Shown one piece after another: positions 1 to 10,056 of a DNA stretch of 64,000 nucleotides. The position numbers and the translations under genes are program-made. Numbering within the stretch: the first letter of the stretch is position 1; every line of letters begins with the position of its first letter. Source of the stretch: an uncultured Acidobacteriia bacterium. GTDB lineage: Bacteria; Acidobacteriota; Terriglobia; Bryobacterales; Bryobacteraceae. The notes under the pieces are model-generated. The model ran no database searches, was not told the DNA's origin, and was given only the letters and a program-made list of their open reading frames with translations. The DNA lies in assembly GCA_903825445.1 (NCBI GenBank), contig CAIKAS010000200.1:1-64000 (forward strand), written 5' to 3'.

Positions 1-823
1 ACTCAATCGCACGGTCGACGTTCCCCAGTTTCTCGTACGTTTGCGCCAGAAGACATCGGATGAACGGGTCATCCAAATTGGCCCGGTTCAGGTCCGTCAG
101 CGCCGCGGCATAATCGCCTGCGTAGAATTCCACGTAGCCTACGAGGTACGGAAAATACTCGCTCTGATCGGGAATCCTGCCCTTGTCGAGAATTGCTTTG
201 GCCTCGGCCAGCAGTTTGCGGGCTTCGGTAATCTTGCCGCGCCGCACGGCAATCCTGGCTCGGGCGTGCGCCCATCGGAAATTCCAGAGATCCGTTCGCT
301 CCAGTGGAATTTCCGGTTGCCGAAGTCCCGTGCTGTGGCCCTTTTCATACCAATCCCAGGCGCGGTTCAGGTCACCCGTGTCGATACACAAGCGCCCCAT
401 CTCGTCCGCCACTTCGCCCGCACTGTAAAAGTCCGAGGCATTTAGATAGAGTTCATACGCGTCGGTTTCATATTTTCCGGCGCTCCTGCAGTCTCCTGCG
501 AAGCCCCACGCGATGGCCATCGCGCGCCAGGCCAGCACCTTATCCTGGAGCCTGGATGCCACTCTAATCGCCTGACTGAAGTACTGTCGGGCTTCAGCGT
601 ATCGCCCCATCAGGTCAAGTACGACGCCGACGCCATTGTTCGCGGCCACCGACTTCGGCAGTATCTCAAGGTCATGGCGAAAGACTAAGAGTGCGTTTTC
701 CAATTGGCCGCGATTCAGCAGCTGCGCGCCGGTCGGAGTCGGATCCTGAAAGGCGAAGGACGGTACTGGCAATGCTAACCCGAGCACGACCAACGCTAAA
801 TGAAAACGAAGAGACAAGGTCAC
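1..823 (-). CDS. TPR-repeat protein with N-terminal signal peptide, partial (runs off left edge)
   Basis: Manual minus-strand translation from a GTG at 823 (MTLSLRFHLALVVLGLALPVPSFAFQDPTPTGAQLLNRGQLENALLVFRHDLEILPKSVAANNGVGVVLDLMGRYAEARQYF...) stays open to the window edge; TPR-like helices. Absent from the ORF track because no stop lies in the window. Confidence 0.75.
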   Translation of the reverse strand, partial: MTLSLRFHLALVVLGLALPVPSFAFQDPTPTGAQLLNRGQLENALLVFRHDLEILPKSVAANNGVGVVLDLMGRYAEARQYFSQAIRVASRLQDKVLAWRAMAIAWGFAGDCRSAGKYETDAYELYLNASDFYSAGEVADEMGRLCIDTGDLNRAWDWYEKGHSTGLRQPEIPLERTDLWNFRWAHARARIAVRRGKITEARKLLAEAKAILDKGRIPDQSEYFPYLVGYVEFYAGDYAAALTDLNRANLDDPFIRCLLAQTYEKLGNVDRAIE

Positions 824-851
824 GGATGCCGTCCTGCGACCAAGATCAAGA

Positions 852-2630
852 TCAATATGTGGCGGCACGCGCGAATTTCTCCGTTCTGACCACGCCGGAG
901 CCCTCCCGTATTACCACGAGTTGGCCACCGGACACATCCGCGATGTTCTCTTGCTGCCCATTCGGCCAGTGAATCTCCAGCTTCGCCACTGTCTCCGCGC
1001 CAAGCCCGAAATGCAGCCGACGGTCACTGGACGAAAGATAGGACGACTGAGCGAGCACGACCCGTGCCTGCCTGCGGCCACCGCAAACAGCCACTACCTG
1101 TGCACCGATGGCGCTCCGGTTCGAAGTCACGCCGACCAGCAGGACTTTTAACCAGTGGTTGTCGCCAGTCAGATCGTTGCGAAGCAGCGACGGCGGCTCA
1201 TTCATATTCATGATGAGGATGTCGAGGTCACCATCGTTGTCAAAGTCGCCGATGGCAAGCCCGCGGCTCGAATGAAGTTCCTTCATAGCAGGCCCAGCCA
1301 GATCCATCACCTCTTCAAACTTGCCGCCGCCGAGGTTTCGAAACAGAACGCATGGCGTCCTGTACGGACCATCCGGGGCTTTTGCCTCTATCTCGGGATA
1401 GACCATGCCGGTGGCGAAGAAGATATCAGGGAGCCCATCGTTATCAAAATCCTCCATGGCGGCGCCCCAGCCCACAAAGCGGGTTTCCACTTCGAGTCCG
1501 GCGCGCGCCGTCACATCCCGAAAAATGCCTTTGCCATTGTTGCGATAGAGAATGTTGGTGTCGGCGCTGAAATGCGTCTTGAAGATATCCAGGTTGCCAT
1601 CGGTATCGAAATCGCCAATGCCGACGCCCATGCCCGCCTGCTCCCGACCATCCTCATTCAGTGCGACGCCGCTTTCCAGACCTCGCTCAGTAAATGTTCC
1701 GTTGCGATTATTCCGAAACAGCAAGCTCGGCGACGTATCACAGGCAACGTAAATATCCTGCCATCCATCGCCGTCGAAATCGGCCGCAACCGCCGTCAGC
1801 GCATAGCCGGGCTTGATAGCCGAGATACCGGATTTATCGCTCACATCCGTGAATGTCCCGTCCCCGTTGTTGTGGTAGAGACGGCAGGGCTCCTGTGGAA
1901 GCCCGCCCGGTCCGCAGTAAACCGGGATGTCCCGCCAATTGCATTCAGGGCTCTTCCCGCGAGGCGGAACTTTATCCGGATCGAAGACGACATAATGCGA
2001 TACGAAAAGATCCAGCCTGCCGTCGCGATCGTAATCGATCCAGGTGCAGCCCGTGCCATAACGAGTCCCAGGATGGAGCAGCCCGGCCTTTTCCGTTACA
2101 TCCGAAAAACTCCCTTTGCCATCGTTGTGAAACAGGATGTTCTGACCCCAACAGGTGACGAAGATGTCGTCGAAACCGTCGTTGTCGTAATCTCCCACGG
2201 TAATGCCCGACGCCCATACGCTGCGGCCAAGACCGGATTGGGCAGTGACATCCGTAAATGTTCCATCACGGTTGTTGCGATATAGCCGGATGGTCGCTTC
2301 GGACGGCGTGGGGCCGGTACCGCGACGGCCCGTGAGGGTTATGATGTCCTGCCAGCCATCGTTGTCATAGTCGATAAAGGCAACCCCGCAGCCCATCGAA
2401 TCGAGGATGTAATCCGCGCGGCCCTCATCTCCGTAGATCACCGGAGAGTGCAACCCAGCGGCCTTCGCGACGTTGACAAAACCCGCGTGAAAGGGCAGTC
2501 CTGAAGGCTTGCCCCGGGGCGCTGGAGTGGCGCCCTGCGAAACCATTCCGCGATACTGCGCAGTCGCCCTGGAATTGAGAACCGGCAGCCCAAGCGCAGA
2601 AAGCACGATTTGACGGCGCGTCATCATCAT
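852..2630 (-). CDS. FG-GAP/VCBS-repeat protein with C-terminal ASPIC/UnbV domain (CRTAC1-like)
   Basis: Repeated DYDNDGWxDI / DFDGDGWQDIY motifs and C-terminal LLVGVTSNRSAIGAQVVAVCGGRRQ...LHFGLGAETVAKLEIHWPNGQ typical of ASPIC/UnbV; N-terminal twin-Arg-like/signal sequence MTRRQIVLSALGLP. Confidence 0.88.
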   Translation of the reverse strand: MMMTRRQIVLSALGLPVLNSRATAQYRGMVSQGATPAPRGKPSGLPFHAGFVNVAKAAGLHSPVIYGDEGRADYILDSMGCGVAFIDYDNDGWQDIITLTGRRGTGPTPSEATIRLYRNNRDGTFTDVTAQSGLGRSVWASGITVGDYDNDGFDDIFVTCWGQNILFHNDGKGSFSDVTEKAGLLHPGTRYGTGCTWIDYDRDGRLDLFVSHYVVFDPDKVPPRGKSPECNWRDIPVYCGPGGLPQEPCRLYHNNGDGTFTDVSDKSGISAIKPGYALTAVAADFDGDGWQDIYVACDTSPSLLFRNNRNGTFTERGLESGVALNEDGREQAGMGVGIGDFDTDGNLDIFKTHFSADTNILYRNNGKGIFRDVTARAGLEVETRFVGWGAAMEDFDNDGLPDIFFATGMVYPEIEAKAPDGPYRTPCVLFRNLGGGKFEEVMDLAGPAMKELHSSRGLAIGDFDNDGDLDILIMNMNEPPSLLRNDLTGDNHWLKVLLVGVTSNRSAIGAQVVAVCGGRRQARVVLAQSSYLSSSDRRLHFGLGAETVAKLEIHWPNGQQENIADVSGGQLVVIREGSGVVRTEKFARAATY

Positions 2631-4100
2631 CTATTTCAGGGTCGGGCCGCCTTGGCGGTCACCCAGTCGAAAAGTCCGTCGCTGGACTGTCGTGAATGTC
2701 TTATCCGATTCGCGGATCTCAATGAATTGATTCTTCCCCAGACCGGAAAAATTCTGTCGCTCACCAGTGGCGGGCCACCAGACCTCCAGCGCGAGTATGC
2801 GCGCGGACGGGCCCAGTCCGATGTGCTGCTCATACGGCGCTGCTCCAAACGATCCTCCACTGCCGACCGTCCGATAAATATCCCGCGCCGGCTGCGCGCC
2901 ATCCCGCACAGTTACTTTTATGCGGGCTCCAACCGCGACACGATTGGACTTAACACCGGTGAGATGAACGCTGATCCAATCGTTTCCATTACCTGGATTC
3001 TCAAACAGACGCGTGTTATGCCGGTCGCCGGGTACGGCGCCGCCCATCACCACTACCAGGTCCTCATCGCCATCGTTATCCATGTCCGCGAAAGTGATTC
3101 CGTGTCCTTTCGGCAGAATTCCGGTGCCCGATGAAGCGGTAACGTCCGTAAATCGCTTTCCGGCATCGTTATGAAACATGACGTTCGGGAATAGTGCCGT
3201 AAACGACGGGCTTCCGGCGCCGAGATAGAAATCCGGATAACCGTCGTTGTCGAAATCGCCGAAGTTCAGCCCCATTGGCAGCAACACACGATCCAGTCCT
3301 GTCTCCGCTGTTGCATCGCGGAACTTGCCATTGCCCAGATTCTTGTATAGATGAAGACTCTCGCCCTTCTGGGGCAGACCCAGATAGCCCGACGCTATAT
3401 CTTCGAGCGAGGAATAATATCCGGCGACAAACAGGTCCGGCCAGCCGTCATTATCGTAATCGAAGAACCAGGCGCCAAACGTCGGGCCCTGCAACTCCAC
3501 TCCGGCCTGCTGAGTGACGTCGGTAAATGTCTTGTCGTGATTGTTGTGATAAAGGAAGTGCTGGCCCCTGAAAGTGGAAACGTAGAGGTCCGGGTATCCA
3601 TCGTTATCGAAATCGGCGGCCACCACACCTTTTACGAATCCCGTCTTATTCACGCCGGCCGACTGCGCAATATCTACAAAGGTACCGTCGCCCTTGTTGA
3701 GGAACAACTGCAACGGAGCGTTTTCGTTGCCGACCACCAGATCGAGCCTGCCATCGTTATCGATGTCAGTCCACACGGCGGTCTGCGTTGACGTGACGGG
3801 GTCCATCAGGCCGCTCTGGCGAGTGACATCGGTAAACGTGCCATCGCAGTTGTTGCGTAATAGCGACTTACGACGCCCGAATTCCCATCCACCACGGAGA
3901 ACAAGGATATCCTTACAGCCATCGTTGTTGTAGTCAGTCTGTATGATATTCAGCCCGCCGATTTGATTGCTCAATCCGGCCTGGGCTGTGCGATCGGTGA
4001 ACGTGCCGTCGCCATTGTTATGGAAATAAGCAATAGGCGCGCAATCGTCCTGGCTTGAGATGACAACGTCGTAGAATCCATCGTTATCGAAATCGTCGAC
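1210..4100. repeat. DNA-level periodic repeat encoding FG-GAP/VCBS calcium-loop motifs (consensus CCATCGTTATCGAAATCG on +)
   Basis: About 14 diverged copies, e.g. near 1220, 1437, 1600, 1766, 2178, 2359, 3071, 3242, 3448, 3600, 3754, 3919 and 4078, spaced roughly 150-220 bp, each in frame with a DxDNDGxxD motif on the - strand. Confidence 0.8.
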
Positions 4101-5237
4101 AATCAACCCTCCTGCTACGCCTCGGCGGGTCAGGCCTGAGGCACTCGCCACATCGGTAAAGTGAATCGCGGTTTCCGCTGATCCGCGCGACGCGAGAAGT
4201 GCGGGCGGAATGAGGTACTTTGTTGGAACGCTGGCGGGATAATCGCCCGACAACATATAAGTCAGGTTTAAGAGCCACTTGAAGCCCAGGTTATCCGGCG
4301 AGCGCGTCAGTGATCGCGTCAAGTAGGTGGCTGCCTTCTCCAGGTCGGCCTTCTGTTGCGGGTTCACGAGGGACTTTTTTATCGGCTGCGGAAAAACAAA
4401 TTGATCATATAGAATCACACCCGCGCGGTGAAGATAGGCAATAGCGAGCGCTTCCTCAAGCAGCGGCACTTGCGGGGGATTGCTCTTTTGCGCCAAGCGA
4501 TAGGCAGTCTCGCGAAAGGCGATCGCCTCATCCGTTTCGCCCCGCCACGCGTGCAGGTACGAGACGAAAGCGTTCACTTCCGGGAGAGATGCCGGGTCCG
4601 GGTTGGGTGCCTTTAGGAAGGCCTCCAGCTCATTGATCACGCCCGCTACCGACTGAGTGCGCGCCGAGCACACTTGACTGAGGTCGTCTTCCCAACCTGC
4701 TGGTTTTGAAAAGCGCGTGAATGCAAAATTAGCCTCGGCATAACCGGCGAAATCCGGCGTGGGAAGTATGGAGGATTGAACGGTGAGCGCCTGGCTCCGG
4801 CTGGCGTCGCCGACCGCGGAGCTGCCGCCCGGAGGTTCACTCAACACTTTGAGAACCGCGTAGCCCGAAGGAATCCTGACGATGCCGCTGGTTTGGCCGG
4901 GCGCCACGCCGCGAAGTGCGTTCCGCAATTCGGGGCGCAGTTTAGCAGGATCCACCATTCCCATATAACCGGCATCATTCGCGGTGGGATCGACAGATTT
5001 ACTTCGGGCCAATTCAGCAAAATCCTGGCCGCTCTTGATTTGAGCTGTAATCTGCGCAGCGGCTGATTCAGACTCCACGACAATAATACTGATCGGAATA
5101 TCGCGCGAATCAGTCTGACTGAATGCCGACGACAGCAGCCACCAGCAGCCCATCAATAGCGGGATCGCCGACAGACGCAAGGGCGAGGGGAAGTATCCGG
5201 CGATTTTGTTCGTGGCGGAATTCGTCGGTGCCTTCAT
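2631..5237 (-). CDS. Parvulin-type PPIase + FG-GAP/VCBS repeats + ASPIC/UnbV fusion, secreted
   Basis: ORF 2631..5321; likely start MKAPTNSATNK at 5237 followed by a hydrophobic signal. IKSGQDFAELARSKSVDPTANDAGYMGMVDPAKLRPELRNAL...IPSGYAVLKV = rotamase; then DFDNDGF/Y repeats and C-terminal ASPIC/UnbV (GVKSNRVAVGARIKV...HIGLGPSARILALEVWWPATGE). Confidence 0.85.
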   Translation of the reverse strand: MKAPTNSATNKIAGYFPSPLRLSAIPLLMGCWWLLSSAFSQTDSRDIPISIIVVESESAAAQITAQIKSGQDFAELARSKSVDPTANDAGYMGMVDPAKLRPELRNALRGVAPGQTSGIVRIPSGYAVLKVLSEPPGGSSAVGDASRSQALTVQSSILPTPDFAGYAEANFAFTRFSKPAGWEDDLSQVCSARTQSVAGVINELEAFLKAPNPDPASLPEVNAFVSYLHAWRGETDEAIAFRETAYRLAQKSNPPQVPLLEEALAIAYLHRAGVILYDQFVFPQPIKKSLVNPQQKADLEKAATYLTRSLTRSPDNLGFKWLLNLTYMLSGDYPASVPTKYLIPPALLASRGSAETAIHFTDVASASGLTRRGVAGGLIVDDFDNDGFYDVVISSQDDCAPIAYFHNNGDGTFTDRTAQAGLSNQIGGLNIIQTDYNNDGCKDILVLRGGWEFGRRKSLLRNNCDGTFTDVTRQSGLMDPVTSTQTAVWTDIDNDGRLDLVVGNENAPLQLFLNKGDGTFVDIAQSAGVNKTGFVKGVVAADFDNDGYPDLYVSTFRGQHFLYHNNHDKTFTDVTQQAGVELQGPTFGAWFFDYDNDGWPDLFVAGYYSSLEDIASGYLGLPQKGESLHLYKNLGNGKFRDATAETGLDRVLLPMGLNFGDFDNDGYPDFYLGAGSPSFTALFPNVMFHNDAGKRFTDVTASSGTGILPKGHGITFADMDNDGDEDLVVVMGGAVPGDRHNTRLFENPGNGNDWISVHLTGVKSNRVAVGARIKVTVRDGAQPARDIYRTVGSGGSFGAAPYEQHIGLGPSARILALEVWWPATGERQNFSGLGKNQFIEIRESDKTFTTVQRRTFRLGDRQGGPTLK

Positions 5238-5416
5238 CAGTCGGGTGTCCGTGATTATCGCAGGATATTGTCGGCGAACACGATGCTGCGTGGTGATTGA
5301 CCCACCACAATCAACTGGCAATATAAACGACCGATATCATATCCCACGGCCTAATTGAGGCAACGCATCCCGTGGGGCAATCGAGGTAGTTGCGGGGATT
5401 GGGGCCGGCAACGACA

Positions 5417-5437
5417 TAATGACGGCACCCGTCATTA
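5417..5437. terminator. Perfect 9-bp inverted repeat 3 nt after the LuxR-type gene stop; possible terminator or operator
   Basis: TAATGACGG-CAC-CCGTCATTA read directly; no strong U-tract. Confidence 0.4.
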
Positions 5438-5440
5438 CTG

Positions 5441-6268
5441 TCATCGGGCGGTTAGCTGACGGTTGAGGCGAGTTTTCGGAAGAAAGGAGGCTGGTTGGTG
5501 AGCCTGCGAACTGAAGCTGGGAGGCTGGGAGGTAGTGAGAATAGCTGGCATAGCGAACGGGCCGACAGAGTCTTTTGCGGTCGCCACCTGTTGAGCGGCG
5601 CCGATTTGGTCCCCGGCGAGGTTCCGCCATACCAGGAGTGCGAGTTCAAAGCGGTCACTTACGCCGACACGCTGGAAAAGTTTCGACATACACACTTTTA
5701 CCGTGCCCTCCGAAATGCCCATGGCGTATGCGATCTCTTTGTTCCGCATACCTTTTGCTACCAAACCCATCAACTCACGCTGCCGGGGCGCCAGTGACAC
5801 ACGACGATGGCCCAACAGCCTGCTGCCCAAATCACGCTCCACCCAGCGAATTCCGCTGCGCATGGCGATCAGGCACTGAGCATAATCATCGCGGGTTGCC
5901 ACTGTGGTCAGTATTCCGCGAACTCCGCAGTCGAGAGCCTGAGAGGCAAACTCGGTGGAAATCGTATTTGTCCACAGAACAATTGGTACACCCAGACTCA
6001 CAAGTCCGGCCAGAACATCCAGCGTGATGCCCGGTGTCACTTCCAGTACGACCAGATCGGGGCGCGTTACCGGGATATGCTCTCGCAGAGAATCAATGTC
6101 GGAGCAGATGTCACGAATCACAATGCCACCTATCGCGTCCATGAAAGAACAAAATCCCGCCACAAAGACCGGCTGCGCTGAATAAAGGCTAATGGTGGTC
6201 ACTGTGTCGCAATCGTTCGGTCTGAACATTGTGAAAACTGCCGGGTCGTCCGTTTGGTCTGCGAGCAT
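5441..6268 (-). CDS. LuxR/NarL-family response regulator with degenerate receiver domain
   Basis: C-terminal LAPRQRELMGLVAKGMRNKEIAYAMGISEGTVKVCMSKLFQRVGVSDRFELAL = LuxR HTH; N-terminal receiver-like fold lacking the canonical acidic pair and phospho-Asp. Confidence 0.85.
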   Translation of the reverse strand: MLADQTDDPAVFTMFRPNDCDTVTTISLYSAQPVFVAGFCSFMDAIGGIVIRDICSDIDSLREHIPVTRPDLVVLEVTPGITLDVLAGLVSLGVPIVLWTNTISTEFASQALDCGVRGILTTVATRDDYAQCLIAMRSGIRWVERDLGSRLLGHRRVSLAPRQRELMGLVAKGMRNKEIAYAMGISEGTVKVCMSKLFQRVGVSDRFELALLVWRNLAGDQIGAAQQVATAKDSVGPFAMPAILTTSQPPSFSSQAHQPASFLPKTRLNRQLTAR

Positions 6269-6336
6269 AGCTACTGGAAACCTTATCGGACCTTAATCGT
6301 CACATTTCGCGCGACGCCAGCCGCGTGAGCGTCATG

Positions 6337-8556
6337 TCAGCCGAAAACAGGGGCGGACGCCGGCTTTCCTAGGAGATAACCCTGCAGGTCGTCACATCCA
6401 GCACCGCTTACGATATCGCATTGTTTTTGAGTTTCGACGCCTTCGACGACCACCCGCATGGATAAGCAATGAGCCAGTGCCACGATGGACTTAATCATGC
6501 TGACCGCCGAGGAGTTAGTCTCCACTTCCGACAGAAAGCTCTTGTCGATCTTGAGCGCATGGACGGGGAGGTTTTTCAGATAACTCAGTGATGAGTATCC
6601 GGTACCGAAATCATCAATGGCTATGGTGAGACCCAGAGAATTGAGCGCCGAAATCGTTCGGGCGGTTTCGTCAGGCTCACGGATGAACATGCTTTCCGTC
6701 AACTCGAGTTCCAGAAGGTTCGGGGGAAGGCCGGTCTCATTCAACACCCGAGTCACGGTCTCAATGAAATCCGGGCGAGCCAATTGGACGGCGGAAACAT
6801 TTACGGCGATTCCGATACCGGCGCGCGGCCCGGTTTGCCATGCGGCGGCGACGCGGCAGGCCTCGAGGAGTACCCAATTACCAATTGGAACGATCAGGCC
6901 GGTTTCTTCAGCGACCGGGATGAATTGTGCGGGACCTATGCCAGGCGTGAATGCAGGCCTCCAGCGCAGTAAGGCTTCAAAGCGGCGGAGTTCTTTATCG
7001 ACGGCCCCGAACACGGGCTGGAAATTCAGACTCAATTCGTTTCGTTGCAGCGCGTGACGTAAGCCATCCTCGATGCGAACCCTCTCCCGGATCGTTTCAC
7101 CGAGCGCCTGATTAAAGAACTGCACCCGGTTCCGGCCGCTATGCTTTGCATGGAACATCGCGGCGTCGGCATTGCGCTGAAGCAGATCGGCATCCGCGCC
7201 ATCGTTCGGGAAAACGGCGACTCCGATACTGGCGCGGACGACGACTTCATTTCCCTTGACCTCAAATGGCTCTTTCAGGCATTCCATCAATCTGGCGGTC
7301 AGTATCCGGACGGACGCGAGACCGGTCAGGCTTCCGGCCACGAGCCTGAATTCGTCGCCGCCCGCGCGACCCAGAGTGTCAATGGGCCTTGCACACGTCC
7401 CCAGGCGATCGGCAACTTTCTTCAATATCTGATCGCCCGCGGCGTGTCCCAAAGTGTCATTGATAGCCTTAAAACCGTCAAGCCCTATGACAAACAGTCC
7501 AGTCAGCCGTTTCTCCTGAGCGGACTGGAAGATCGTCTGTTGCAGTCTGTCCCGCAGCAATCGACGGTTGGGCAGCCCGGTCAATGTATCGTGGAGAGTT
7601 TGATGCATCAATTGACGCTCGCTGAGTTTGCGATCGCCGATGCCATATGAAATCAGGGAGAATCCGTTGAGCTTTCCGGTTTTCAGACGCACGGGCGAAA
7701 TACTGACCGAGACAGCGGAAGACCCGTTTTTTGTCAGGTGGACCGATTCCAGTCGCGTCGCGGCGGCGCCAGTACGAATGGCGTCCAGCGCCTTGAGAGT
7801 ATCATCCGACCCTCCTGGCACCAACATTGCGAGAGGCTGGCCAATGACTTCGCTTGCGGTGTAGCCGTAGAGCGTCTGTGCGCCCATATTCCACTGGACG
7901 ATTCGGTATTCCAAGTCGCAGCTAATGATTGCGTCTTCCGACGACTGAACGATGGCGTTCAATTGCGAAATCGCTTCTTCATTCAATTTTCGTTCGGAAA
8001 GGTCGGTGATGACACCGATCCATTTTGAGCAATCTCCCGAGTTGTTCCAGAAGGTGGAACCGCGCGCTTCCACGGATAATTCGACGCCATCTTTCCTGAG
8101 AATTCTGAAGTGCTCTTTGAATGAATCGCGGGTCTGGTAATGCCGGAGAATTCCTGTATTGACTCGCCCGACGTCGGCCGGGTGAATCAATTTCAGCCAG
8201 TCCGAAAGCGAAGTGGGGATCTCGTCTTTCGTCAGCCCTAACCTATGGCGGACGGCACCGAGTAGTTCGAAGCGGTCACGCCGGGTGTCCCAGATGAACA
8301 TAACCTCATTCGAATAGCGCGCTGCAATGCGAAATAGTTCTTCCGTCCCGGACAACGAATCCTGAGGGCGCCGCGAATTCAGGTCGATGGCGGGGGAGTC
8401 CTGACTGGTCACCAGCCGGTGAAAACCAGGATCGCCATTCGGTGGCGATGCCGGAGTGAGACTGAACGTTCGTTGATTTTCCAATGGGAAGTCGGTTGGC
8501 AGGCCACCGGAGTTCTCCGGGCGCCAAACTTCCGTTTCCGTGTTGCAAACGTTCAT
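6337..8556 (-). CDS. PAS-PAS-GGDEF-EAL c-di-GMP turnover protein
   Basis: LGRAGGDEFRLVAGSL (GGDEF intact), FEALLRWRP (EAL intact), DDFGTGYSSLSYLKNLP and VVEGVETQKQ EAL motifs; two PAS domains upstream. Confidence 0.93.
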   Translation of the reverse strand: MNVCNTETEVWRPENSGGLPTDFPLENQRTFSLTPASPPNGDPGFHRLVTSQDSPAIDLNSRRPQDSLSGTEELFRIAARYSNEVMFIWDTRRDRFELLGAVRHRLGLTKDEIPTSLSDWLKLIHPADVGRVNTGILRHYQTRDSFKEHFRILRKDGVELSVEARGSTFWNNSGDCSKWIGVITDLSERKLNEEAISQLNAIVQSSEDAIISCDLEYRIVQWNMGAQTLYGYTASEVIGQPLAMLVPGGSDDTLKALDAIRTGAAATRLESVHLTKNGSSAVSVSISPVRLKTGKLNGFSLISYGIGDRKLSERQLMHQTLHDTLTGLPNRRLLRDRLQQTIFQSAQEKRLTGLFVIGLDGFKAINDTLGHAAGDQILKKVADRLGTCARPIDTLGRAGGDEFRLVAGSLTGLASVRILTARLMECLKEPFEVKGNEVVVRASIGVAVFPNDGADADLLQRNADAAMFHAKHSGRNRVQFFNQALGETIRERVRIEDGLRHALQRNELSLNFQPVFGAVDKELRRFEALLRWRPAFTPGIGPAQFIPVAEETGLIVPIGNWVLLEACRVAAAWQTGPRAGIGIAVNVSAVQLARPDFIETVTRVLNETGLPPNLLELELTESMFIREPDETARTISALNSLGLTIAIDDFGTGYSSLSYLKNLPVHALKIDKSFLSEVETNSSAVSMIKSIVALAHCLSMRVVVEGVETQKQCDIVSGAGCDDLQGYLLGKPASAPVFG

Positions 8557-8648
8557 AAGATTGCCAGGTACAGTTGCCCAGGCCCCGTTTCTCCGACGAA
8601 GCCGCCGTGGCAGTTTTCTAATTACTCCTCATCGGACGTTTTTCCCGT

Positions 8649-10025
8649 TTAGGCCGCGCATTCGAAAACGCGCAATTTTGAGACCAGGGTACTGCGTTTG
8701 AGGCGAAGCAGGTCCGCGGCCAAACTCTTGTTGCCCTTTGCTCTCTCAAGTGCCTGATCGAGAAGGGTTTTTTCGAAATTGCTCACAGTCCGGGCGAAAT
8801 CGATCCCTTGGGTGGGGATGGATACCGGCTGGGCCACAGGCCTGATGCCGGCTGGCCTTGGAGTGGCCGAGGAAAGGGGAAAATCGCCCGGGATCAGGAA
8901 CTCCCGGTCCCCCGAAATCACAACTGCTCGCTCCACTGCATTTTCGAGTTGCCTTACGTTGCCGGGCCAATCGTAACATGCGAGTGCTTCGAGTGTTTCG
9001 TTGTATATTTGCTTCACGGGAATCCCTTCCATGCGGCATACTTTGTCGACAAAGTGGCGAGCCAGGAGGGCGATATCGTCGGGCCGTTCGCGCAGCGCGG
9101 CAATCTGAAGAGGCACTACGTTGAGGCGATAGTAGAGGTCTTCACGGAACTGTTTACTCTTAACGCGTTCCAGCAGGTCCAGGTTGGAGGCAGCGATGAC
9201 GCGCACGTTCACCTTAATCGTCCGGGAAGTACCGAGGCGCTGCACTTCGCGCTCCTGAAGCACACGAAGAAGCTTGGCCTGAAGTTCGAACGGCATGTCG
9301 CCGATCTCATCGAGAAACAGAGTTCCGCCGTCGGCTTCTTCGAAACGACCAGCCCGGTCGTTCACGGCGCCGGTGAAAGCGCCTCGGGAATGGCCGAACA
9401 GTTCAGCCTCGAGAAGATGTTCCGGGATTGCACTGCAATTCAGCGCCACCCACGGTTTGCGGGCGCGGTCGCTGGCCATGTGAATGGCGCGGGCCACCAT
9501 CTCTTTGCCGGTCCCGGTTTCACCTGTGATGAGGACAGTACACCGGCGGCCAGCCACAAGTTTTACCATCCGGGCGACATCCTGCATCGCAGGGCTTTGA
9601 CCGACAAGCCTGCGGCGCCATTCATCCACATCCATGTGGGAGGCAGCGCGGCGTGAACGAACCTCGTCCGCGGCATTGTCCAGCAACTCCGCTAGCTGAA
9701 ATTCGTCCATGGCAGCGTCCACAACCGAATAAGCGCCGGTGCGCGCAACGCGTAACGCGTCGGATACCGCGCTTGAAAGGAGGCGGAAAATGACCAGTAC
9801 GCCGGCGTTCGATTGCGTGATGGAATCCAGAAACTCGGAAGGGTCCAGATCGCCATTCGGCAATTCCGCGACGATGATGTCACACTGATGCGACTCTGTC
9901 AGGCAGATCGCGTCCGGAGCGAATCCGATGGTGTGGTAGTCCAGTCCGCTCAGGGCGGCGGCCTTGCGCACGATCTCGCCGTGAGATTCTGACCCGAGAG
10001 AGATGACTTGTATAGAGTGGCTCAT
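8649..10025 (-). CDS. Sigma54-dependent transcriptional activator (degenerate receiver + AAA+ + Fis-type HTH)
   Basis: [17 protein letters not shown] (Walker A), [15 protein letters not shown] (GAFTGA), C-terminal [34 protein letters not shown] extends to 10100, but start [11 protein letters not shown] at 10025 avoids overlap with the upstream gene. Confidence 0.92.
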   Translation of the reverse strand: MSHSIQVISLGSESHGEIVRKAAALSGLDYHTIGFAPDAICLTESHQCDIIVAELPNGDLDPSEFLDSITQSNAGVLVIFRLLSSAVSDALRVARTGAYSVVDAAMDEFQLAELLDNAADEVRSRRAASHMDVDEWRRRLVGQSPAMQDVARMVKLVAGRRCTVLITGETGTGKEMVARAIHMASDRARKPWVALNCSAIPEHLLEAELFGHSRGAFTGAVNDRAGRFEEADGGTLFLDEIGDMPFELQAKLLRVLQEREVQRLGTSRTIKVNVRVIAASNLDLLERVKSKQFREDLYYRLNVVPLQIAALRERPDDIALLARHFVDKVCRMEGIPVKQIYNETLEALACYDWPGNVRQLENAVERAVVISGDREFLIPGDFPLSSATPRPAGIRPVAQPVSIPTQGIDFARTVSNFEKTLLDQALERAKGNKSLAADLLRLKRSTLVSKLRVFECAA

Positions 10026-10056
10026 TTTAGTAGTTTTTAGTCCTGTTCGCTGTTGA

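Noticed and set aside
1155-2285. Long + strand ORF (376 aa) inside the CRTAC1-like gene
   Set aside because: Antisense to a well-supported - strand gene with FG-GAP motifs; repeated low-information pattern (VVIVVE...) reflects complement of the DNDG repeats.
1210-4100. Regularly spaced ~18-bp repeats suggestive of a CRISPR-like array
   Set aside because: Repeats are diverged, 150-220 bp apart and in frame with calcium-loop motifs of coding sequence.
8808-9656. + strand ORF of 282 aa
   Set aside because: Antisense shadow of the sigma54 activator AAA+ domain in high-GC sequence.
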